Source: Cololabis saira
Lineage: Eukaryota; Chordata; Actinopteri; Beloniformes; Belonidae
Direction: 5' to 3'
DNA: 64,000 bases
NCBI RefSeq assembly: GCF_033807715.1
Contig: NC_084610.1
Coordinates: 200,001 to 264,000 of the forward strand
Both the position numbers and the translations under genes were made by a program. The notes beneath the pieces were generated by a model, which made no database searches, was not told the origin of the DNA, and saw only the letters and a list, made by a program, of their open reading frames with translations. This document shows, piece by piece, positions 55,973 through 64,000 of the stretch; positions within the stretch are counted from its first letter, which is position 1; each line of letters opens with the position of its first letter.

Positions 55973-58570
55973 CCATTTGCATCAGCGTCACATCAACACA
56001 TTGTGAAACTGGCTGGTGAGTCACTCTGACGCAGGTCCTGTTCGCATGCCTCCCATCATGCTCTCCCTCCACCCCCTCCCTCACACACACACACACACAC
56101 GTAGACAGCTTTTCTCTGGAGAATAGCTCGGCTCATGAACGCCCACGCTCTGTGCTGCTCACAGTGGCAGCCCGGCTCCGCCGGCCGCCCCTCCCCTCCC
56201 CGTCCTCCTCCGCCTCTTCCACTGCAAGTCACTCATGATGATGATGATGATGATGTGTTGCTGTGGCAACGCTCTGAGGTGGGCGGCGGCTCCACAGGCG
56301 GTGGGCGGAAGCCAGCCGCTGAGCGGCGTGGGAGGGATCTGCCAAGCGCACCCATCACCCTCATTTTGAACGGAGCAGGAAGCTGACTGCTTTTGAGAAG
56401 GTGTGGGCGTCGGTGAATTATCACCTCTCCTCCCTGCAGCTCGGTTGGGGATCGCCTTGTTTGTCTCCCTTCCTTCCTTCCTTCTTCCCTTCCTTCCTTT
56501 TTTTCTGTTTTTTTTTCTCCTGTAATTGGTGAAAAATGCACAAAACTAAAGTTGAATGATGGATTTTATTTTGACGGAGCGGTTTTAATGAGTTCCTTTT
56601 TTCATGTTTGACAGTAAAGATCCTTCCAGGGACACTCGAGTGCGATGTGAGAGAGAGAGAAGTAAAGTGTTGTGGGAGGATGGATTATCTCTACATTTAA
56701 ATTTACAGCCCATTGAGGTTAACTAGTAGGAATGTTTGTATAACCTCATATGATTACGGACTAAACCAGCAGCAGCTCTGAAACATTTAATCCTGAATTT
56801 CTCCAAACATAACTGTGCTCAAAGCTCAGGGGGCCTTTAGGCACATTAACCTTTAATCCCATTTATTTATTTTTAAAAGCTCACAAAGGCTCTGCGAAAA
56901 GCTTGCAAGATTGCAAACATACTGTATTATTCAAAAACAAAACTTCATAAAAATGACAAGTGGATTCCTGTATAAATATCGGTCATTCGGGTGGAAGTCC
57001 CCTTTATGTATCTGATCACAGATTTGTTCTGGCCCGGCTCATGACTGTTTCATGTCCAAGTTCAGAGGAGGCATTATTAGTCAGCGCTAATCTGTTTGTT
57101 TTATCCCACTTCAAGCTTTGGGTGGGTGGAGTTACCCAAAAGATTCAGAGAAAGGCAGATAAAAACCTGCGAGATGCAGAAAAGCCACTCGCCGGATATT
57201 TTCCAGTGAGTAATCTCTTTAGTAGGTCATTACTTTGTGCTGGTTGTCAAACTCCACCCACACTGACCACCAAAGAGGTCAAAACAAGCATCAAAGCATC
57301 CCATCTGCATCAGAAGGGCTTGAATCTTTAATAGGCTTCTCCCTAAAAGGAACCCATTTAAAATTCAGGTGACCTTCATCAGAAAGATGCGGTTCTGTTG
57401 CCACAGCTGGATATCTGGAGCCACTTTTACATCTGATCTGCCTTAGTTCCTCCTTTGTTCTGCTGCGTCCAGACGATGGCGCTGTTGACTCGTGTCTTCA
57501 AGGGACTAAACGTGTAGCTGCAGTACCAGAAGAGTCCACAAGATGTCAGGAGAGGACAGCACATCACACCCTCTCACTTTAGCATGTTCACAGGAGCTGG
57601 TTTGATTTAATTCCTCCAGGAACTTCGGAAACATTAAAACAATAAAACTTGATGTGCAGGAACGAACCAGCAAGGACCTTCCAGGAGATGGGGGTGTTTA
57701 TCTGATTATCTTCAATCGAAATCATTTAAAGGGGACATATTATGGAAGGAAGGGTTACCCCTCCTCCACAGCTCCATCTCCACCCTTCTCCACCCAGCTC
57801 TACTTCACCCTTGGACATAAACCGTATAAAACAATGGAGGAACTGTCTGGTCACGTAGGTTCCTGAAGACCAGTTTTGAGGTCTGTTTTTCTTCTTGCAG
57901 GGTGCAGCCATGTTGCATGGGAAGCCGGTGGAAACCTGCCCACTTTATGTCAGTCGTCGCCAGCTCCGTCAGCAGAACCCCACCGTCGACATACCTGCAA
58001 AGCGGCTCAGATGTTCCTGGGGATATGCCTTTAACATGTTCACTTAACAGGAGAAAGAAAACAGTTCATGCACGGTGGCATGACGAGTACGGATGAGGAA
58101 GAGATAATGGCTAGCCATTGGCTGAGCCAACTGTCAATCAATCATATTACAAATAGATTTATTGCGTGATATAAACTCTCCTGGAGTGTTAAAAAAAACA
58201 TTCACTTCCCTCAGACTAGTCTTGGATGTTAAATGAAACGATTGAGACCAAAATTGATTTTTGAACGAGACTGTAAACATGTTTATTCCTGGTCTAAATT
58301 TGGATAATGTAAATACACCTAGCGGCCAGTGGAGGAACTGCAGCCAATCTCAGTTGTGCATGAGCGTCGATGGCTGGCATTGGGCCACAGACTGCACAGT
58401 GATGCTGCCTTCAGAAGAGGAGAATAACCATCTGGGAAAGGGGGGTGTCAAGTGTCTGACCCCGCCCCGTAAAACTATCTGCTGTAAATGGACCAGTCAA
58501 AATACTTAACCCTGTAATGTTATTGTGTCAGACTATATATTTAATCAGGAACTGGTGAAATTATGTCAAC
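55973..58570. other. nab1-gls intergenic stretch
   Basis: CA repeat at 56083-56101, GAT repeat at 56236-56253, EGR-type 9-mer at 56140-56148, and a dispersed-repeat end at 57729. No gene supported. Confidence 0.5.
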
Positions 58571-58572
58571 TT

Positions 58573-58576
<4 letters not shown>

Positions 58577-58643
<67 letters not shown>

Positions 58644-58763
58644 TTATATATGTATATGTGTATATATATGTATATATTTTATATATATATATATATATAC
58701 ATATATATGTATATATATATATAATATATATATTTTATACATATATAATATATATATATTTTT

Positions 58764-58804
<41 letters not shown>

Positions 58805-58808
58805 TATG

Positions 58809-58839
<31 letters not shown>

Positions 58840-58849
58840 TATGTATATA

Positions 58850-58920
<71 letters not shown>

Positions 58921-58948
58921 TTATATGTATATTTTATATATAAATACA
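58577..58948. repeat. TA-rich microsatellite
   Basis: Long (TA)n with TATG and TTT interruptions; Tyr-Ile frames are artefacts. Confidence 0.95.
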
Positions 58949-59049
58949 TAAAGATAAAGATAAAAAAAAAAGATATAAAGCACAACACGTAAAAAACGGT
59001 GCATGTATGTTAATAATTGAAGGTGATGATGGAGCTAAAATGATCCAAA

Positions 59050-59326
59050 CAGGATCCGACACTGGGTCAAAACAGTAGGCGAGAGACCGAGCCCGTGATT
59101 GACAGGCTCTCTTGGCCAATCAGATGCGGATACGCAATGCGCTCGTCCAATCAGACCGCGCGCCGTGAGCGCGTCACCGTCGTCCCGCTGCAGCGCATTC
59201 CAGCTCGAAGCCGTTACTCGACCGAGGAAAGCCGACGGCGTCACCGGGGAAAAGTCGCTCTCTCAGCGGTCACAGCAACCAGCCAGCCAGCCAGCCAGCC
59301 AGCCAGGCTCCTCCACCGGGTCGGAA
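59050..59326 (+). promoter_or_regulatory. gls: gls promoter and 5' UTR
   Basis: GC- and CpG-rich. Two identical CCAATCAGA motifs lie at 59116-59124 and 59147-59155, 31 bases apart, fitting paired NF-Y sites. No TATA box is evident. An (AGCC)n tract at 59281-59306 lies about 20 bases before the ATG, in the presumed 5' UTR. Confidence 0.65.
59281..59306. repeat. AGCC repeat in the gls 5' UTR
   Basis: Six AGCC units plus AG, ending 20 bases before the start codon. Confidence 0.9.
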
Positions 59327-59535
59327 ATGTTTCACCTTCGCTCCGCGCTAGTGCTCCGGGAGCTGCTCCAGAGCCCGCTGACGGGCAGAGCCAGAGCGGC
59401 CGCCGGCTGGAGCTTGGCCGGGAAGGACGGCGGGTCGCCGGGCTCCAGAGCTCCGCCGCGACCCGGCGCCGGCTCCAGGGGCTTCTGCTCCAAGGGAGAC
59501 GGCCACAACGATGCAAAGGACTCCGCCACGGAAAA
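59327..59535 (+). CDS. gls: Kidney-type glutaminase, first coding exon (mitochondrial targeting part)
   Basis: Encodes M-F-H-L-R-S-A-L-V-L-R-E-L-L followed by an Arg/Ala/Gly/Ser-rich sequence without acidic residues for the first 30 positions, as in a mitochondrial presequence, then G-F-C-S-K-G-D and an acidic/Lys end. The exon is 209 bases and ends in phase 2 at a strong donor (AAAA|GTGAGT). Vertebrate GLS begins the same way (L-R, R-E/D-L-L) and lies downstream of NAB1. The enzyme converts glutamine to glutamate and ammonia in mitochondria. The catalytic exons lie beyond the window. The paralogue (glsa or glsb) is undecided. No alignment was possible, so the call rests on the N-terminal pattern, exon form and synteny. 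Confidence 0.75.
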
Positions 59536-59665
59536 GTGAGTAGCGCGGGCTTTAGGTGGTGGATAATAACTCCCACAGGGCTTAGGTGGGGTTGGCCTGC
59601 TCAGGTGAGCCCCGTATGGTCCGATAATGGAAGCAGGGGGGATGCAGCCAGTCCCACATACTGCA

Positions 59666-59870
59666 CATCGTGACTGCCAGCAGCAGCAGACAGGCTTGTG
59701 CAGGTTTCACCCACATCTGGAATGTGACTCGGTGAATCATTACCGTAAAACCTGCCAGCGAAGCTTCTGCACTCCATCACGTAACCATGGCAACCAAAGA
59801 TGTCCGTGAACTCCCAGCGATGACCTTCACAGGTCAGTCACAACAGCATCCCTGGAGGCAGCACGCAGCT
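59666..59870. repeat. Duplicated segment A, copy 1
   Basis: Matches 60806-61030 (shared TTCACCCACATCTGGAATGT and ATCACGTAACCATGGCAACC) with moderate divergence. Confidence 0.8.
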
Positions 59871-59957
59871 CCAGTACTTCCATCTGAGACGTCTGGGTTT
59901 GCAAGTGAGACCCGGTTAGCTCCCTGATCTCAGTCAGTCGTATCACGCCACCTGAAG

Positions 59958-60361
59958 GCCACCAGAGGTCACCTGAACGCCACCAGAGGTCACCTGAACG
60001 CCACCAGAGGTCACCTGAACGCCACCAGAGGTCACGTGAACGCCACCAAAGGTCACGTGAACGCCACCAAAGGTCACGTGAACGCCACCAAGGGTCACCT
60101 GAACGCCACCAGAGGTCACCTGAACGCCACCAAGGGTCACCTGAACGCCACCAGAGGTCACCTGAACGCCACCAGAGGTCACCTGAACGCCACCAGAGGT
60201 CACGTGAACGCCACCAGAGGTCACGTGAACGCCACCAAAGGTCACGTGAACGCCACCAAAGGTCACGTGAACGCCACCAAGGGTCACCTGAACGCCACCA
60301 AAGGTCACCTGACCTGAACGCCACCAGAGGTCACCTGAATGCCACCAGAGGTCACCTGAAC
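59958..60361. repeat. 21-bp minisatellite in gls intron 1
   Basis: Nineteen units spaced 21 bases, GCCACCAGAGGTCACCTGAA plus C, with a GTCACGTGAA variant in seven units (a CACGTG E-box). Confidence 0.93.
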
Positions 60362-60805
60362 ATACTTCACGCAGGTTCACGGTGCTCCATCTAACTTCAG
60401 TCCAATTCAAATTCAGTTCATGAAGACATCCTGCTCCAGGAACCTAACAGGTAATATTAGTAGCTTCACCCAGATTAAATCTCCTGTCTTGAGCAGCACG
60501 AGGCGACAGTGGGGAGAAACAACCCTCCAGCTGAACCGGACTCAGGGAGACCAAACAAAACCACCACTAAACTAATCCAGGGAGACGAGCAGTGAAGGTA
60601 ACAAGTACACAGAGAGTAGCGGTAGCGTGGGGAAAGCCCAGTGCACCATGGGAGGTCAGGACCTCTGACGGGTCCTAGCCGGTCTCGGCTATTAAAGGTT
60701 AAAGGTGAAGAGGATGTCCGACTCTGCATCCTGAGTGTTAACTGGAGGCCCGTTCCACCAGAACCAGAACCAGGAACCTGAACAAGTCAGATAATGGAAT
60801 CAGCT

Positions 60806-61030
60806 AGGATGCAGATCGTGACTGCTAGCAGCAGCAGACAGGCTTTCAAGGATTTCACCCACATCTGGAATGTGACTCAGTGACGCATTACTATAAAACC
60901 TGCCACCGAAGCCTCTGAACTCCATCACGTAACCATGGCAACCAAAGATGTACGTAAACTCCCAGCAGGCCTCCAGTAAATGACCTTCAGAGGTCGGTCA
61001 CCACAGCATCTATGGAGGCAGCACACAGCC
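60806..61030. repeat. Duplicated segment A, copy 2
   Basis: Diverged copy of 59666-59870. Confidence 0.8.
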
Positions 61031-61309
61031 ACAACACTCTCCTGGGAAGATGAGCCATGGTGTTTCCATGGTGACGTGTTGAACCAAAGGGAGTCCTGTA
61101 ATGAACATATCGAGTGTATTCAGTCAGTCTGACTGCTGTCTGTCTGTCTGGTATCATGGTCTCCGTCACACCGGACCTGGACTGGAGACGGTACAGGACT
61201 ACAGTTGGACCTTTTAGGCTCCACGGGACTGTGGACAATCTCCCCCCGCCAGAGTTGGTTGAACATCAGAACAAACCATGTTGACAAACCAAAAAGCTTC
61301 TGGGAGAAC

Positions 61310-61600
61310 ATACTTTTGGAAAGATGAGACAAAACTGTCCATCAGCTAAAAGCAGAAACAAAGTCATGACCCAAAACACCCAACTACAACCAGCAGGGAA
61401 CAACTCAGAACCAAGCACTGGACCTGATCCTGATCTACCTAGTCCTGATCTACATCCTGTTGAACATCTGGAGAAGAAACCTTCAAACCGGAGACACCTG
61501 GAGACGCTTGTTCACCAGGACCAGAAACAAGTCTCTGACAGTTACACTCATCACTGGACAGAAGTTCTTAGATTATTCTGTTGATCCACAATTCAAAAGC
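61310..61600 (+). mobile_element. Degraded Tc1-like relic
   Basis: GGAAAGATGAGACAAAACTG (first-Asp region), a GACCCAAAACACCCAACTAC block and a later CATCTGGAGAAG follow the order of a Tc1 transposase 3' half. Decayed. Confidence 0.4.
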
Positions 61601-61906
61601 TGGTTTTCATCAGTCAATCTCACGTTATTTTAGGGACTATTTTAGTTTTTTCTGTCTTAACTAGAACCAACACGCTTGTTTGTGTTGCGCATCATCGCTG
61701 GGATGTCAGTGTTATTGGCCGTCTGCTCTGCCGGATGATGAGTGGTGACGGAAGAGAAACCGGGCGGAGGTTGAGAGCCTCTAATGTCCAGGAACGTCAC
61801 CACAGCGCCGCAAAGCCGCTGACGGTAGCTGAGACGTCTGGGTTTGCAAGTGAGACCCGGTTCAGCTCCCTGATCTCAGTCAGTCGTATCATCACGCCAC
61901 CTGAAC

Positions 61907-62074
61907 GCCACCAAAGGCCACCTGAACGCCACCAAAGGCCACCTGAACGCCACCAAAGGCCACCTGAACGCCACCAAAGGCCAACTGAACGCCTCCAAAG
62001 GCCACCTGAACGCCACCAAAGGCCACCTGAACGCCACCAAAGGTCACCTGAACGCCACCAAAGGTCACCTGAAC
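61907..62074. repeat. Second 21-bp minisatellite in gls intron 1
   Basis: Eight units, GCCACCAAAGGCCACCTGAA plus C, with the same flanks as the first array (TCTGGGTTTGCAAGTGAGAC on the left; TACTTCACGCAG on the right). Confidence 0.92.
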
Positions 62075-62286
62075 GTACTTCACGCAGATGACACTCGTCT
62101 GGTTTGAGACCCAGATGGCGATAAAAGGCCTCATCGCCCCCTCCAGGACGGGGCGGTCCTGCTCGCTTCACGGACAATTTGCTTGAGCTAACAGCCCGGC
62201 TCAGCTGACGGGTCGCCGGCAGCATGTCGTCTTCTCCAGAGGGGATTTTAGGTTTCAGTGACGCCTCGGCTCGCTCAGCCAAAGAC

Positions 62287-62288
<2 letters not shown>

Positions 62289-62320
<32 letters not shown>
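62289..62320. repeat. GA microsatellite
   Basis: Pure (GA)n. Confidence 0.9.
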
Positions 62321-62324
<4 letters not shown>

Positions 62325-63549
62325 AGGATAAACTCGACTGCAGGATGGATCTTAGTCAGGAAACAGGCTCAGGTTCTGTCTGAGTAACGCCACGTCGGCT
62401 TTGTGTCATCAGGCCGCTGAAAGAGGCTTTAAACCATCTGGATGACATTAGATTTTCCACTTTTCCATTCGTGTCATATTTAAGTCCGTCGTGAACTCTC
62501 TTCAACTAAAACTGCTTTTCTTGTGTCCAAAAAGTAGTTTAAAACATCCTGGGACAAGGATTTCACACAGTCTCTGTTGTAAAACTGGCAACAACACTGA
62601 TGGATCGTCTGGGTTAGCAACAGTAACCAAGGGGGCGGGGCTTACTGATGGGTCAACTGATGTAAAAGAGTGAAAAAAGGCCCAGATAACGGCGTAAAAC
62701 TGAACAGTTTGGATCGTGTGCCAGCATAAATGAGAGATGAGACGTCATGGCAGCCGTAGCCAGTTTTAATAACCATAAACTCTCCCTCCAGCATGAGCAA
62801 ATCTGTTTGATGCGGTATCAGAGGCAGGCGGCGTGACGTCCCAGAGGCCTGGTCTGGTTACGGGGGTCCTGAGGCGGCGCTCCAGTGGGTAAGGGGTTAA
62901 AAACGCTGTAATTCAGGGGAGCCTCTCCGCCTACGTCGCTGCTGCGGTCTCTGCAGCACAGCCGGCAAGCTGGCGTGCCGCCCGGCAGCGGTCGGGGCCT
63001 CCAGCCGCACATGAGTCAGTCCCACGGATGGATTAGTGCAGCGCCGCCTCCTGACACTCAAACACCGGTTCGTCATGACAGATGTGAAACATGAAACCAG
63101 CGGCATCGATCTCACCGCAGAAATAGAGCAGCTGCAACTGCATCAGAGCCAGATGGGTCAATAATCATCAGCCCAACGCTGGCTTCAATTGAGATAAAAC
63201 TGTCAGCATTCACCCCTCACAGAAGGAGACGGCTGAAACTCAGAGATGTCTTCATCAGAAACTGAGAAGAAAACAAGGTTTCAGAGGATTTATTCATCAG
63301 ATCTCGGTGTAAAAATAAGAAAAAAAAGCACAAACATCAGCTTATTTCACTCCAGAGATGAAGATCACTTGGTGAATAATTCATCCAGCAGTCTTAAACA
63401 GAAGAAGAAGCTACAACTCTGGCAGCCGTGATGTCCCACAATATCAGAATAATCTCTTAAAATCAGTCACAGAAGAGGAGAAAAGCTGACGCTCAGGATA
63501 TTTGATCTCTTTTTATTTTGAGTTTTATTATCGAGTCAAAACCCGGCAG

Positions 63550-63571
63550 AAACCGCCTCCGGAGGCGGTTT
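63550..63571. other. 22-bp perfect palindrome
   Basis: Half-site AAACCGCCTCC at 63550-63560 followed at once by its complement at 63561-63571. Confidence 0.9.
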
Positions 63572-63754
63572 GGCGTCCGAACGCCATGCTGGACTCCCGC
63601 GTCCAGATGCAGGTCTGCTGCTGCACGGCTCACTGGTGAGAAGAGGAGGGGCGGGGCCGGGAAAGAGAGCAGTGGATTAATGAGGCCGGTCCAGATGTTG
63701 GGTCCAGCCTCCAGCTGTGAGACAGCCCACTAATCCGTTTAAGCGAGGGCCCGT

Positions 63755-63809
63755 CTCGGCCTCTTGCTGCTGAACCCGGGACTGAGCATCCCGGGTTGCT
63801 GAGGCCGAG
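63755..63809. other. Strong inverted repeat (hairpin)
   Basis: Inner stem AACCCGGGA (63773-63781) with TCCCGGGTT (63789-63797) and a 7-base loop; outer stem CTCGGCCTC (63755) with GAGGCCGAG (63801). Confidence 0.85.
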
Positions 63810-64000
63810 GTGACGGACGACCACAACCCCTTTAGACCCGGCGTCTCGGATGCGTCCGAGGTTTCCTTGTTCTGACCGTTTGAGTGTTTGTGTTTTTATT
63901 CTGTGGTGCTGCAGCTGATGGAGTTAAAAGTCTGTTACTAATTCAGAATTATTCCCTCTGCCGACTCTCTCCCTGTCGTTGATCTGCTTGATTTCATTTG

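Larger units (their letters stand above)
59536..64000 (+). other. gls: gls intron 1 (continues past the window)
   Basis: No further coding exon was found up to 64000. It holds two pairs of duplicated segments (59666-59870 with 60806-61030; 59886-60372 with 61829-62090), two 21-bp minisatellites, a Tc1-like relic, a GA repeat and strong inverted repeats near 63550 and 63755. Confidence 0.6.

Noticed and set aside
58525..58992. Tyr-Ile repeat frames
   Set aside because: Translation of a TA microsatellite.
59827..60410. Trp-Arg-Ser-Gly or Gly-Gly-Val repeat proteins in gls intron 1 (also 61797-62282)
   Set aside because: 21-bp minisatellite units are multiples of three, so all frames stay open without coding meaning.

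Overview
The window is nuclear DNA from a teleost fish. It carries intron-containing vertebrate genes (nab1 and the first exon of a kidney-type glutaminase gene, gls), and its transposons are typical of ray-finned fish: Tc1-like elements, a Rex3 (RTE-clade) LINE, an L2/Maui-type LINE, a Ty3/Gypsy element with a PNMA-like Gag, and many MITEs and microsatellites. nab1 next to gls in the same orientation matches the vertebrate NAB1-GLS-STAT1 neighbourhood as I know it. The exact species cannot be read from the sequence.

Layout. 1-8774: a minus-strand Ty3/Gypsy LTR retrotransposon with nearly identical LTRs (the left LTR is cut by the window edge) but broken gag and pol. It sits inside a minus-strand L2 LINE (8775-10905) that also holds an internal 40-bp tandem array and a hAT-like insertion or rearrangement. 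10686-12531: about 1 kb of L2 plus a CATC microsatellite plus flank is duplicated in tandem. 13102-14258: a Tc1-like transposon with one nonsense codon and a missing N-terminus, abutting a hAT-like MITE. 15676-18826: a palindromic MITE split by a degraded Rex3 with several internal tandem expansions. 18.9-37.8 kb: mostly non-coding, with MITEs, Tc1 and pogo relics, a 46-bp minisatellite and one possible unrecognised minus-strand exon.

Gene part. A probable untranslated first exon and promoter of nab1 lies at about 37.8-38.35 kb. Seven coding exons run from 43318 to 52512 and encode about 508 residues, followed by a long 3' UTR with AATAAA at 54996. nab1 encodes a nuclear corepressor of EGR-family zinc-finger factors. 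The first coding intron is 240 bp and consists almost wholly of GT repeats; intron 3 contains about 0.9 kb of CATC repeats; exon 6 encodes a 13-residue asparagine run. At 59327-59535 is the first coding exon of gls (mitochondrial glutaminase) behind a GC-rich promoter with paired CCAAT boxes. The rest of the window is gls intron 1, with two related 21-bp minisatellites.

No prokaryotic-type system is present. The more interesting signals are the all-GT intron in nab1, seven perfect EGR-type 9-mers around nab1, the E-box/half-site minisatellites in gls intron 1, the nested and duplicated transposon structures, and the MITEs with precise target-site duplications. All splice sites and domain calls were read by eye; no search or alignment program was run.
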